A program made the translations under genes and the position numbers. Below are positions 35,386-44,794 of a stretch of 64,000 nucleotides of DNA, piece after piece; position 1 is the first letter of the stretch; every line of letters begins with the position of its first letter. The DNA comes from Candidatus Zixiibacteriota bacterium (lineage in GTDB: Bacteria; Zixibacteria; MSB-5A5; GN15; JAAZOE01), in NCBI GenBank assembly GCA_036480375.1, contig JAZGGI010000034.1, forward strand, positions 62,001 to 126,000, in the 5' to 3' direction. The notes under the pieces were generated by a model that did no database searches, had not been told where the DNA came from, and was given only the letters and a program-made list of their open reading frames with translations.

Positions 35386-36120
35386 TTAGAGGGATTCAAC
35401 GTGGTCATACCATGATATATGCTCACCCAACAAATTCCTTAGCTTCCATGACAGTGTTTTTTCAGACGAATCGATAGTGTATTCCATTTCTTCAAGTATC
35501 GATCCAAACGCAAATTCATTACCAATTTCTCTGCTGTATATTATCCTGATAGACCTAAAACCCTCTTTTAGGGCTTTCCACCATCTCCAATTTATAGAAC
35601 ACAACCTCGTAATATAGCCTATGTCAATCCCTTCATTTGTATCGTCAATTATTTTGTGTTCGTTTAGAAGGGCACAGATATCTACAACATCTTTAAGCTT
35701 CATTTCATGTATCTGGATTTTTGACAAAAATAGGTCACTTACAGAGATTGTTGGGTAATCAATAGTGATTCTATTCCTCAGATCAAGATTTTGACAGAAG
35801 GACAATTTATCGAAGATCAAATCGACATTTACAGAATTGTCTTGTATCACAAACGATCTTCTTCTCCCCCCACTAATCATTCTGAATCTCGTATCTTCTT
35901 GAAATCCAATCGAACATAATACGCGACATGCCTTTTCCGATTGAGTTGATAAACCCAATAAATCTATATCGTGTATTGTCCTATTGAAACGATCAAAATA
36001 TTCCTTGCTTCCGGGACAATGAAGGAATACAGCTAAACCTCCAATGGCTCTTATGGTTAGACCGTTGTTTTCAGCCTCTTTCATTATGCGGTTAAACATC
36101 TGGATTAAATGAGAATTCAC
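35386..36120 (-). CDS. Nucleotidyltransferase-fold protein
   Basis: A 244-aa protein with the Pol-β-type nucleotidyltransferase core near its N-terminus: IRAIGGLAVFLH followed by R-T-I-H-D-I-D-L-L, giving the GG and hDhD motifs, and a third acidic residue in NVDLIFD. This resembles AbiEii/MNT-type and other orphan nucleotidyltransferases. The C-terminal half is helical. It is the last gene of a minus-strand series with a metallophosphoesterase (24 bases upstream), a permease and a kinase. Substrate unknown. An AMP- or UMP-transfer antitoxin or toxin role is possible. The start is the first ATG, near TTTAAGTCACTC, without a strong ribosome site. Confidence 0.65.
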   Translation of the reverse strand: MNSHLIQMFNRIMKEAENNGLTIRAIGGLAVFLHCPGSKEYFDRFNRTIHDIDLLGLSTQSEKACRVLCSIGFQEDTRFRMISGGRRRSFVIQDNSVNVDLIFDKLSFCQNLDLRNRITIDYPTISVSDLFLSKIQIHEMKLKDVVDICALLNEHKIIDDTNEGIDIGYITRLCSINWRWWKALKEGFRSIRIIYSREIGNEFAFGSILEEMEYTIDSSEKTLSWKLRNLLGEHISWYDHVESL

Positions 36121-36144
36121 GAGTGACTTAAATCTCCATCAGGG

Positions 36145-37107
36145 CTATGTGGTAAGCCATTGATAACCTTCCAAATTGCCATCTTGAATATGAATAAGGA
36201 AACCTGTCAGTGTCCCCGAGGAATAATCCGAACCAGGATTAAAGCAAACCGTTCGGCCTATTTTATCAATCCCAGCCGATTCATGAACGTGACCATGCAA
36301 CCCAATCATAGGCTGATATTTCTCAAGAGCCTTGCGGACCGCCGTGCTGCCCACATGATCACGTCTAACGCTTCTATCAAAAAGTAATTTGTCAGAACTC
36401 GGGACTTCGGCTATATCCAATTTTGAGGTATTTGGTGGGCAGTGTATATTGCATATTGAATTCTTTGGATTTTTTACTTTTTGGAACAGATTATCCAGCA
36501 ATATTTGTAGATCCTCCTCGCGTTTCTCTCGCGGTGTCTTGAATGGAGTAATGTTTGAATCCCCAACTGTCAAAACATCATACTTATTGACGGTAATAAC
36601 ACTATTATACGCCCACATGATATCATCATCAATATGGCTTGCTATCGCGGCGTCAATTTCCTTGGGATCGTCATTTCCTGGGCTAAATACTATTTTTACT
36701 TTTTTTGTGTCAACCTTATCTCGTGCGAGTTTAAGCCAAAACTTCAACCTTTCGATGGCCAAATTATTTCGAGTAGTACAGCATAATTCATGGTCATTTT
36801 GAACCTTCTCATTTAGATCCTTATCACATCTGAAAATATATCTACCGTTATTTTCAAAGTTCCGGCTCAGTTGGTCAACCTCAGCAGGATTGACATCATT
36901 TTCTACTAATCCCCTTTCATCCCAGACTTCAATATAAGTACCCCCCGTTACTATTCGGGTAAGTGATTTTCCACAGAGATCCCCACTTATAATAATGAGA
37001 TCAACCTCGTGGAATTTGGGAACATTCAATATACGCCTATAAGCAAGGGTTGAGCCATGAATATCGCAGGCAAAGAATAGTCGAAATCTTCCCATTGTTA
37101 CACTCAA
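36145..37107 (-). CDS. Calcineurin-like metallophosphoesterase
   Basis: A 320-aa hydrolase with all five family blocks: FFACDIHGS (D-x-H), IIISGDL (GD), FSPGNDD (the GNH/D block), CNIHCPPN, and GLHGHVHES. These residues bind two metal ions and cleave phosphoesters or phosphodiesters. A charged insertion of about 90 residues separates blocks two and three. The protein is cytosolic. It sits 15 bases after the permease and 24 bases before the nucleotidyltransferase, so it is probably co-transcribed. A possible pairing is a nucleotidyltransferase adding a group that the phosphoesterase removes; this is inference from neighbourhood only. Confidence 0.85.
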   Translation of the reverse strand: MSVTMGRFRLFFACDIHGSTLAYRRILNVPKFHEVDLIIISGDLCGKSLTRIVTGGTYIEVWDERGLVENDVNPAEVDQLSRNFENNGRYIFRCDKDLNEKVQNDHELCCTTRNNLAIERLKFWLKLARDKVDTKKVKIVFSPGNDDPKEIDAAIASHIDDDIMWAYNSVITVNKYDVLTVGDSNITPFKTPREKREEDLQILLDNLFQKVKNPKNSICNIHCPPNTSKLDIAEVPSSDKLLFDRSVRRDHVGSTAVRKALEKYQPMIGLHGHVHESAGIDKIGRTVCFNPGSDYSSGTLTGFLIHIQDGNLEGYQWLTT

Positions 37108-37122
37108 TCGCGATTAGTTAGT

Positions 37123-38691
37123 TTATGCTGGTGGAATTTCGGAGTAAACTTTATCAATTATTATCCCTTTTTTTCGATTCTTTAGATATTGCACATAATA
37201 AATGAGAAGTCCCATGGCCATAATTACTGCTGTTGTAATCGAAACGGCAAGGGTCATTTGACGAATCGTAAAGAAAAGGACAAACCAGCCTATACCAAAC
37301 GTAAGAACGCCCGATACGCTATATATCGGAACGCCGAACATCCTTGTCTTTATTGGACAACTCTCATAAAGCTCCGGTTTACGATACGGCAAAAGCATTG
37401 CACTAATCCCATAAAGCCAAAAGACAAAAAACGCTGCAAAGAGTAACGTACCCAGTACGACCTCCACATTCATGACATTAAAAAGAACGCCTAAAATGGC
37501 TATGATTATTGTCACATGGGTACTCCATGTGGGAGCACCGGCTTTATTCACATTAGCCATCTTCTCAGGAATCGCTCTATCCATAGCCAGTGCGAAAATC
37601 AGCCTTGATGGAGAGAAGAAATAAGGAATTATCGTACTTAAAAGCCAAAAGGAAATTCCTAGCGCAAGCAATATCCCAAACCAATGTGAAGGCATCAGAG
37701 AAGCGAGGTAGAACGGTATTGAGGGGGCAATTGGAGTCATTATTTCTCCCAACAATTGGCTATGATTTTGATATAAAAAATCATATGCTCCCAAAAATCC
37801 CTCCATCGGTATAAGTATTGAATAGGCTACCAGTATGTAGAATAAACCAAGAGCCACCCATGCAATCATATATCCGGTGAATACCTTCCTTCCCACCTGC
37901 CCAATTTCTCCACTGGCATAACTTATCACTTCAATTCCGCCAAAAGACCACAATACGACAAGCAGAGCGCTAATGGTTTGACTCCACGAAAATCCGGGGG
38001 AATTCCACCCATTCTGTGCGGCCAGATTGAGAATATTATTGAATGTACCCTGGCCCCAAGTATTATCGAAAAGGCGCTCGGCTGAAGACGATGATGTGAA
38101 GAGAAAATATACGACTGTGATGAGTGTACAGCCCAAAGTAATGACAAACAATAGCCTCATCATATTTCTGAACAAATGGACTCCTGCTAAGATTGTCGCC
38201 CAAATTATTATCAGGAATGCTATACTTATCACCAACTGCCATGTTGTAGTCTGCATTACCGATCCAATACTCTTGAGAAAGGTAGAAGCCGAAACTTCCC
38301 CAAAATTGGCAATAATTCCTCCGATTACTCCAACGGCAACATATGAAATTACACCTGCCGCAAGACTATAGGCGACATAGAGTAGGAAACCCGCAAGATA
38401 GCCCAAAGCAGGGTCAATAACTCTGCTAATTAATACATATAAACTACCTGATCTCGGGATCATAACAGAGCTGCATGCCGCGAGGAATATTATCGGCAGA
38501 AATATTATCATCCCTATAAGAAAACTGAGCGGTATGCTGGCACCTGGATACGTAGAGGCGGTGGAAACAGAATAATAGATTATACCTGAACCAGCAGGTG
38601 CCGAAATAGCAAGCAATGATATATCAGTCCAAGAAAAGGTTTTTACTAAGCCGCTAGTGCCTTTTGCGAAGATTTGATCTGTCTTATTCAT
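37123..38691 (-). CDS. APC-superfamily amino acid permease
   Basis: A 522-aa transporter from the ATG at 38691, chosen because GAGGAAGGA directly precedes it (an in-frame ATG at 38715 is weaker). About twelve membrane segments are present. The first helix has the unwound APC motif around APAGSGIIYYSVSTAS, and helix six shows SFGGIEVISYASGEIGQ, typical of APC and glutamate/GABA antiporter-like proteins. The substrate is probably an amino acid or amine. A transporter between a kinase and a phosphoesterase inside an island is unusual and suggests uptake or export linked to the upstream biosynthetic cluster. Confidence 0.87.
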   Translation of the reverse strand: MNKTDQIFAKGTSGLVKTFSWTDISLLAISAPAGSGIIYYSVSTASTYPGASIPLSFLIGMIIFLPIIFLAACSSVMIPRSGSLYVLISRVIDPALGYLAGFLLYVAYSLAAGVISYVAVGVIGGIIANFGEVSASTFLKSIGSVMQTTTWQLVISIAFLIIIWATILAGVHLFRNMMRLLFVITLGCTLITVVYFLFTSSSSAERLFDNTWGQGTFNNILNLAAQNGWNSPGFSWSQTISALLVVLWSFGGIEVISYASGEIGQVGRKVFTGYMIAWVALGLFYILVAYSILIPMEGFLGAYDFLYQNHSQLLGEIMTPIAPSIPFYLASLMPSHWFGILLALGISFWLLSTIIPYFFSPSRLIFALAMDRAIPEKMANVNKAGAPTWSTHVTIIIAILGVLFNVMNVEVVLGTLLFAAFFVFWLYGISAMLLPYRKPELYESCPIKTRMFGVPIYSVSGVLTFGIGWFVLFFTIRQMTLAVSITTAVIMAMGLLIYYVQYLKNRKKGIIIDKVYSEIPPA

Positions 38692-38741
38692 TCCTTCCTC
38701 ACGTTCTAAAGCCAAGAGCTTTGGGATTTTTTTATCTTTAA

Positions 38742-41237
38742 TTATTTACATGTTTTGAATTCTTTTAGCATTTTGATTGCATTTTCATACCTATCCAAGG
38801 GATTAAAGGACAGTGCCTTCCTTATGAGTTCAACAAGTTTTACATGTTTATTGCCTAGTTCTTTTTGAAGTTGATTACATGAGTTATTCAATATTTTGGA
38901 TACTTCATTAGCCTTACCGACATTAAAACCTTTTGAACTTGACAGTTTCTTCATTATTTTTTCATAATTGTTTATTTTTCCAGAGTTATTTACTGGGTGC
39001 CTCAGCATGATCAATTCATAAAAAATCAAGCCAAGAGAAAACACATCGCTGCGCTGACTTATTGGTATAGCAGTTATGTAAAACTCGGGTGCTTTGTAAT
39101 ATGGATCTCTAACCTTATCGTCAAGAGTATTTATGGGTTGGGCCAAAAATCTTGCTAATCCGTAGTCGACTACTATGGGACGCTCACTTTCGTCTTCAAT
39201 CATAATGTTGGCAGGTTTTAAATCCGAATGAATTAATACGCTATTTTTCTTTTTGCGAGAATGTAGATACTGCACGCCTTTAAGAATCTCCTCCATATAA
39301 ACGAGCATCTTTGATAGCTTTAGCTTAGTCACTTTCGCCTTTATATCAGCAATCACTTTCTTTAGGTCTAAGCCCTTAACGTAATCCATAACTACATAAT
39401 ACCTTGAGTTGTACGGAAATATTTCTATATATTTTATAACATTCTCATTTTCAAATTCATTAAAGGGAATTTCCAATTCCATGAGCGATGGTACTTCGTC
39501 TTGTACTTTGATAGCCACCTTCCTTATTTCTTTTTTCTCTTCGTAATTAGCCAAATACAGGTTCCCTGACTTCCCTCCGCCCAGCCTGGATTCTATATTA
39601 TATTTGCCTATTGCCTCCTTAATCATACTTAACTTTTTGATATTCACGATACATTCGAGAAATAATAAAAATAGGTTACGCATCTTTTCTTCATTTATTG
39701 GCGGATTTTTCTCGAATCTAAGTGCAAATTCCCTACAAATGTCATCTCTCCAAGACTTTCCTAACTCAGCAATTCTCAAGTTCCCGGAAAAACAGACTAT
39801 TACAAAGCCGCTTTTATTAATGTCAATAAACCAGTGTTTCTTTGCCCCACGCTGCACGAGCTTAATTCCGGAATTCATGTATTTCTTGCATTCGTTAATT
39901 CTCACAAAACGACGAGAAAACTCACTTTTAATAACACTAATGAACTTATCTGTTATATCACCAGCACCATTCGTGAAATTCACAAAATTATCTTCGATTT
40001 GCGAGGCTAACTTCTTGGCCAGTTCTGAAATACGTTTATCCCCATCAGGTTCTGCCACAACTTCATGGCTAATACTATCATCAATTGTATATCCAACCAT
40101 CATAATATGAATCTGAAATAAATCTCTCTCTAGCCTTAAAATATCACGCTGAGCCCTGGTTTTTAGGCATACGGGCTTTACTTCCGCATTTGATATTCTC
40201 AGTAACCTTTTATCACCTAGAAGTTGTAAATATTCACTAATCACCCTTCCGCTTATAGATTCGAACTTTGATTTATGGACATTTGCAGAAATAGTCAATT
40301 TGATTTCTTTTTTGGGATACGGTACCGAAGAAATGGAGCGCAAATCTGTACCCGCCTCATGGGATAATATTTTCGTCAACTCATTTATGTTGGTGGAATC
40401 ATCCATTGTTATCTCAAAATCACATATTCGTTCGTTGGGTGGTTTAATGATCACAGACAGTGCATTACGCTCACTATCAAGTCGTACTGTGACATATATT
40501 CGAACTGAGTTATCAAAGGTGATATGAGATTGCTTGAAAATTACTTCTAATAGTCCTTTCAGAATGGTGATATATGTTTTTTCGTTTTTGCCGCGGCATA
40601 TTTTCACCTCGTCATCATTTATATGGACTTCTTTCTCTAATGAATTACTATCTCTAGGTTTATAATAATTTTCTTTCCAACATTGTTCGATCGAAAGTAA
40701 GGGACCCTTATAATGTAATTTCTTGTTCTTGCCTATATATGTTTTTTCAAAGCACTCAGCAATCTTGAGTAACTTCAGCTCTTTTGCCCGCTTCCACAAT
40801 ATTCTATTTATATTGGAATAATCGCATGGTATCTGTCTCGCTAATTTCCGGATTTGATTTTCTATTCCCTGCATAATCCCAATAGCTGAAGCTTCTGAAT
40901 ATTCAGGATTGGCGCAATCAATACCGTTGATTGTGCTCATATTCAAATAGAGTGTCTCTTCATCCTTTATTAATTTAATTAGATCGTGAGCGGCTTCAGT
41001 CTTATTAGGCATTTTGAATCGAAAATTGTACAATGTTGATAATTCCTTCCTCAGGAAGGGTGACAGCACTAGTTCATATTTATTCGCCTCTACCTTAACG
41101 TTTTCATGGTAAAGGAAATTCGCAAAAAAATTGTTCTTCTCCAATCCTATCGCGTCACCCATGTAGGATGGCATAGGCAACAGCCAGTCTTTGCAAGATT
41201 TATCCCAATAAATAACGCTCGAATGGTATAACTTCAT
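38742..41237 (-). CDS. Protein kinase with large unrecognised N-terminal region
   Basis: An 831-aa protein whose last 285 residues are a complete Hanks-type Ser/Thr kinase: glycine loop GGGKSG (553-558), VAIK with K577, HSDLKPANI with H670, D672 and N677, DYG with D691 (instead of DFG), and APE (716-718). The first 545 residues have no recognisable domain; they are soluble, lysine-rich and contain an ordered α/β stretch. There is no membrane helix and no PASTA domain, so it is not a PknB-type wall sensor. The gene lies 192 bases after the radical SAM gene and 26-50 bases before the permease. It may regulate the neighbouring module or be a defence kinase. Confidence 0.83.
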   Translation of the reverse strand: MKLYHSSVIYWDKSCKDWLLPMPSYMGDAIGLEKNNFFANFLYHENVKVEANKYELVLSPFLRKELSTLYNFRFKMPNKTEAAHDLIKLIKDEETLYLNMSTINGIDCANPEYSEASAIGIMQGIENQIRKLARQIPCDYSNINRILWKRAKELKLLKIAECFEKTYIGKNKKLHYKGPLLSIEQCWKENYYKPRDSNSLEKEVHINDDEVKICRGKNEKTYITILKGLLEVIFKQSHITFDNSVRIYVTVRLDSERNALSVIIKPPNERICDFEITMDDSTNINELTKILSHEAGTDLRSISSVPYPKKEIKLTISANVHKSKFESISGRVISEYLQLLGDKRLLRISNAEVKPVCLKTRAQRDILRLERDLFQIHIMMVGYTIDDSISHEVVAEPDGDKRISELAKKLASQIEDNFVNFTNGAGDITDKFISVIKSEFSRRFVRINECKKYMNSGIKLVQRGAKKHWFIDINKSGFVIVCFSGNLRIAELGKSWRDDICREFALRFEKNPPINEEKMRNLFLLFLECIVNIKKLSMIKEAIGKYNIESRLGGGKSGNLYLANYEEKKEIRKVAIKVQDEVPSLMELEIPFNEFENENVIKYIEIFPYNSRYYVVMDYVKGLDLKKVIADIKAKVTKLKLSKMLVYMEEILKGVQYLHSRKKKNSVLIHSDLKPANIMIEDESERPIVVDYGLARFLAQPINTLDDKVRDPYYKAPEFYITAIPISQRSDVFSLGLIFYELIMLRHPVNNSGKINNYEKIMKKLSSSKGFNVGKANEVSKILNNSCNQLQKELGNKHVKLVELIRKALSFNPLDRYENAIKMLKEFKTCK

Positions 41238-41429
41238 TCAAAGTCTCCCCAGCTTGCCCTTGCACAGACACAACTCTATTTATAGGCCATTATCGTCGAC
41301 AGTGAATATATAACAATCATTTATAAGATTAATGTTCTCGACCATCAGCTATTTGAACCTCCATAGCCCATGAGTTTTCCGATTCAGGATATGGCCTATT
41401 AACTATTGCCCAATAGTCATTTACGCCAG

Positions 41430-43331
41430 CTATTGAATTTCATACCAGATACGCCGTTTACCGGAGGGAAAACTCTCAGCCACCATACTCTCTATTCTGA
41501 TTGTTGAGCCTTCCCCTGTCTTAATTGATTTAATCATAAAATCTTTTCTAGGCCCTGTCAAGGCATTTTTTATACTGGCTGGGAAGCCCTCTCCGATTTT
41601 AGAGCGATGTAAAGCGGAGATGCTAAGTTGGATTGATTTATATTTTCCGATTAGTATCTTCAAACCTCCGGTGTCGATGTTCCCCGCCCAAGGATAACTC
41701 AATGCCAGATCAGTGGTTGAGTCTTGCTGTAAATTTATTACGGAATCATCCCAATATTTTTCCATTGGTGTATTGATCTCGGGATGATAATACCCATATG
41801 AAATTGAGCCAATATAGGCCAGATTCTTTTCAACAAAATCTACAGTCTGTAATGCATCGGGCAAGGTCTCAGTCGGCAACCCATACATAATCAAAATCCG
41901 ATTATGTATGCCAGCTTCAGCGGCAAACCTGATGATCTTTTGTGTTGCATCAAGGCTGTAACTTTTGTTTATAGTCTTTAGAATTCTGTTGCATCCGGAT
42001 TCCAAACCCCAATTGATACATATACATCCGCTCTTTGCCATTTGCTCAATAAGTTTTTTACTAAAGGCTTTTTCGAATTTGGCAAAAATTATCCATTCTA
42101 TATTAAGATTTGCGACCAGTAGGGCTTTACTAAGCTTGTCCGCATAGTTTGGCGAAATGATAGCATCTGAGAAATGGATTGTTTTCGCACCAAATGAATC
42201 AGTCAATACTCTTATGTCTTTAATTACTTTCTCGATATTTCTCACCTTATATTTGGGCTCAAGTAACGGATAGGAACAAAAAGTACATTTCCCCCAATAA
42301 CAACCCCTTGAAGCCTGAATAGGGAATGTTGCTACCGTATCATATTTGTTTAGATCTTTCTGATTAAATATTGGAGTTGGCAAATTATCCATATTTAATT
42401 CACAATGTTTGACACATGTTGCCGGCGAGCCATCTCTATTTAAAACGTGATTCGGGACTTCACTAATAGGTAGTTCCCCTCCCAATGCCAAAACCAACCT
42501 GTAAAGGGATTCTTCTCCCTCGAATACTATTAGGCTGTCAATAAACGGGAACATTCCAAGTTTTGGGGCTAGCTTTTCTCTCACGTGACTGCACCAAGGT
42601 CCTCCGATTACTATGTGAATCTGAGGGATTCTTTCTTTTATTAAATTAGCCAACGTAAAAGCTGGGACTACCTGGTTGGCGGCAATAATCGATATTCCAA
42701 GAACTGAAGGTTCTCGACTTATGACGGTGGAAAGGATATTTTCTTCAAAGTAACTATAGTATGGATTCGCGGAAGCATCGGTAGAGGCGGCATGTAGATC
42801 ATCAGATGAAAACGTACAATCACTAAGAGAAATATCAGAATATAGAAGGTCATGATAACCCAGCTGGCTGCTATCTATTTCCGCCTCCCGGGGAGAAAGG
42901 CTGCAGTATTCTCTATTGAATATACTAAAATTAATTAGTAGTTTGCGATAGAAGGGCTTTGATATTATCTCATGCTCTACTTCATGCTTAAATTGTTGTT
43001 TTCTTAAACCGACAACAGCGGCCATTCTTTTGGCCAATTCAATATCTTTACCCTCGACAAATTTCCCTTTGTTCAGAATTTTCCATCTTTTCTGAAGATT
43101 ATGATAAATGATGTTAATCTGTTCGGATTTATAGAAGTGATTCCAAAATTCGACATTGGCGTCTATTTGACTAACCTCAATCCCTCTCTCAGACAAATAG
43201 GCAGCCAGCATTGCCGTGCTTAGATAAGGTGCCTCCGGAAGCCAAACCGGAGGAAAAACCAGCAAGACATTGAAATTATGACTTATCTTCATCATCTGCA
43301 TATTCCAACTTGATATGACAGATTCCGTCAA
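41430..43331 (-). CDS. Cobalamin-binding-type radical SAM enzyme (RiPP-maturase-like)
   Basis: A 633-aa enzyme. The N-terminal region opens VLLVFPPVWLPEAPYLSTAMLAAYLSERG and continues to IVIGGPWCSHVREKL, the Rossmann-like B12-binding domain of class B radical SAM proteins. The radical SAM core holds GCYWGKCTFC with C344, C349 and C352, a C-x4-C-x2-C spacing like that of RiPP-associated maturases. Further core strands follow (IHFSDAIISPNYADKLSK, NWGLESGCNRILKTINK, RILIMYGLPTET). The first ATG at 43331 overlaps the upstream gene by 56 bases; ATGs at 43301 and 43292 are alternatives. Such enzymes methylate or rearrange unactivated carbons. It is the fifth gene of the small-protein/RRE/methyltransferase cluster. 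Confidence 0.85.
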   Translation of the reverse strand: MTESVISSWNMQMMKISHNFNVLLVFPPVWLPEAPYLSTAMLAAYLSERGIEVSQIDANVEFWNHFYKSEQINIIYHNLQKRWKILNKGKFVEGKDIELAKRMAAVVGLRKQQFKHEVEHEIISKPFYRKLLINFSIFNREYCSLSPREAEIDSSQLGYHDLLYSDISLSDCTFSSDDLHAASTDASANPYYSYFEENILSTVISREPSVLGISIIAANQVVPAFTLANLIKERIPQIHIVIGGPWCSHVREKLAPKLGMFPFIDSLIVFEGEESLYRLVLALGGELPISEVPNHVLNRDGSPATCVKHCELNMDNLPTPIFNQKDLNKYDTVATFPIQASRGCYWGKCTFCSYPLLEPKYKVRNIEKVIKDIRVLTDSFGAKTIHFSDAIISPNYADKLSKALLVANLNIEWIIFAKFEKAFSKKLIEQMAKSGCICINWGLESGCNRILKTINKSYSLDATQKIIRFAAEAGIHNRILIMYGLPTETLPDALQTVDFVEKNLAYIGSISYGYYHPEINTPMEKYWDDSVINLQQDSTTDLALSYPWAGNIDTGGLKILIGKYKSIQLSISALHRSKIGEGFPASIKNALTGPRKDFMIKSIKTGEGSTIRIESMVAESFPSGKRRIWYEIQ

Positions 43332-43629
43332 TTATAGCCTTTTCTACGTTGTAATGACGGCCGTCTTCTTTTTCGAACAAACCCTGAATTATCCCCATAT
43401 GACCATCACAAATTAAAGTACATCCATTCCGCGCATAAGAGCAATTAATACAGCTGATATCTATTGCTTTAGATGTCATCTCAGAAATTCTATGAGAAGT
43501 AAGTTCGCCAAATATTTTATCCAGACTTAATTGTGCATTTAGTGGAAGCCAGATTGTATCAGTCTTATCTAAAAGTAGCTTCCGCTTAGCAAACTCTGCC
43601 CAAAAATCTTTTGATGATAGTGCCTTCAT
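43276..43629 (-). CDS. Unrecognised Cys-rich small protein of the radical SAM cluster
   Basis: A 117-aa soluble protein with a cysteine cluster SCINCSYARNGCTLICDGH (C-x2-C-x6-C-x3-C) and a fifth cysteine in GICHIKLEY. The pattern could bind Zn or an iron-sulfur cluster, and faintly recalls V4R-type small-molecule domains, but I cannot assign a family. Its start overlaps the methyltransferase stop by four bases and its stop overlaps the radical SAM frame, so it is tightly coupled to both. An accessory or partner of the radical SAM enzyme is inferred. Confidence 0.72.
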   Translation of the reverse strand: MKALSSKDFWAEFAKRKLLLDKTDTIWLPLNAQLSLDKIFGELTSHRISEMTSKAIDISCINCSYARNGCTLICDGHMGIIQGLFEKEDGRHYNVEKAIIDGICHIKLEYADDEDKS

Positions 43630-44528
43630 TTTTTTTGCGCGATCATTATAGTCTGAGAGCCCAAGTATTTAAACGGGTATAACCCGGATAGAAAATTATT
43701 CAATAGCGAAGCTAAAATATTTTCCGCAGGCAAGGGTTTTACTCCTATAACCTTAATTATCCGAAACTTGTGAGACACAAGGGTCTTAATAATTTGTCGA
43801 GTAGAAAAGCACATACGCATTGAAAATAAGCCAAAAGTTCGTTGATGAAAAATGGGAATTGTTGGTCTTTCTTTTGAAAACATTCTTTTTCCAACCTCGA
43901 TTACACTCATGGATGGATACGAAATTATAACAACTCCATTTCTCCTAAGCACTCGTGATATTTCCCCGACTGCTCGGTTGGGATCAGGTACATGTTCTAA
44001 AACGAAGCTGCACAATATTGATCCGAATACTTCATTTTTAAACGGTAGATCCCCTGCGTCGCCATTCATTTGCAGACCAATAATTTCTTCATCTGATGGA
44101 ATTTGTTGTGAGTTTTTAATGCATAGATCTAAGGATAAAATCTCTGATTTGCCATTAAAGTAATTTCCAGGGCCGGATCCCAAATCCAAGATAGGGTCTT
44201 GGATAAGGAATTTATTCACTAGAGGCGATAGGTATTTTCCGAATATTGCATAGGTATCAATAAAAGGGCTGTTGCTTCCAAACAAGCGTGAAAAGTATAA
44301 ATTTAGGTGATTTACCGCCTTCCTCTCCCCAGAAGACCCAGCCCAGCATTGCTGCATAGGATCAATTATGAGAGGTTGGCTATCAACCACCTGTAAATAT
44401 GCCCCGATATCTGATGGTCTTAGCGCACACTTGAATATACCATTATTGTCAAAGACTAAGCCATAGCCCCAAAAATCTTTATCATAAATAATGTGAATAG
44501 AATGCTTGCCGATATTGGAATCAGTCAT
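43626..44528 (-). CDS. Class I SAM-dependent methyltransferase
   Basis: A 300-aa protein. After a 100-residue N-terminal region come motif I (PILDLGSGPGNYF), the acidic strand end SLDL, DAGDLPFKNEVFGSILCSFVLEHVPDPNRAVGEISRVLRRNGVVIISYPS (motifs II to III in pieces), typical of Methyltransf_11 proteins. The C-terminal part is longer than average and basic. It lies five bases after the RRE-like gene and overlaps the Cys-rich gene by four bases, so it belongs to the same operon. Substrate unknown; peptide or intermediate O/N-methylation is plausible in this setting. Confidence 0.85.
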   Translation of the reverse strand: MTDSNIGKHSIHIIYDKDFWGYGLVFDNNGIFKCALRPSDIGAYLQVVDSQPLIIDPMQQCWAGSSGERKAVNHLNLYFSRLFGSNSPFIDTYAIFGKYLSPLVNKFLIQDPILDLGSGPGNYFNGKSEILSLDLCIKNSQQIPSDEEIIGLQMNGDAGDLPFKNEVFGSILCSFVLEHVPDPNRAVGEISRVLRRNGVVIISYPSMSVIEVGKRMFSKERPTIPIFHQRTFGLFSMRMCFSTRQIIKTLVSHKFRIIKVIGVKPLPAENILASLLNNFLSGLYPFKYLGSQTIMIAQKK

Positions 44529-44533
44529 AATCC

Positions 44534-44794
44534 CTAAGAAAACTCAAGAAATCCTTTATGATGACATTCTGAAATCATTTTCAAGATGTCATCTCTGAAT
44601 TGAATTGGATCTTTAGGTTTGTATTTATCTTGCAGAAAATCAAAAATTTCAGAGATTTTGCGTCCACCAGCGCAAAGAAAGATTATGTCAATAGATAAAA
44701 GATCATCCAATGCAAGAAACAGATCACGGTTCTTAGAATATAGAGAAACCGCTACGTCCGGATTGAGATATGGAGTCCTATCGTCATTCATCAT
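44534..44794 (-). CDS. PqqD/RRE-like small protein
   Basis: An 86-aa protein. Its second half, IIFLCAGGRKISEIFDFLQD followed by FRDDILKMISECHHKGFLEF, matches the winged-helix pattern of PqqD-type RiPP recognition elements (hxLhxG-x-(K/R)-(T/K)-hxEI, then D-h-x-x-h-h-x-x-h-x-x-x-G-h-L). The N-terminal P-x-hxPDVAV also fits. RRE proteins bind the leader of a precursor peptide and bring it to the modifying enzymes. AGGAAGG directly precedes the ATG, and it overlaps the 79-aa ORF by 11 bases. The call is by pattern; a divergent winged helix with another role is possible. Confidence 0.62.
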   Translation of the reverse strand: MMNDDRTPYLNPDVAVSLYSKNRDLFLALDDLLSIDIIFLCAGGRKISEIFDFLQDKYKPKDPIQFRDDILKMISECHHKGFLEFS

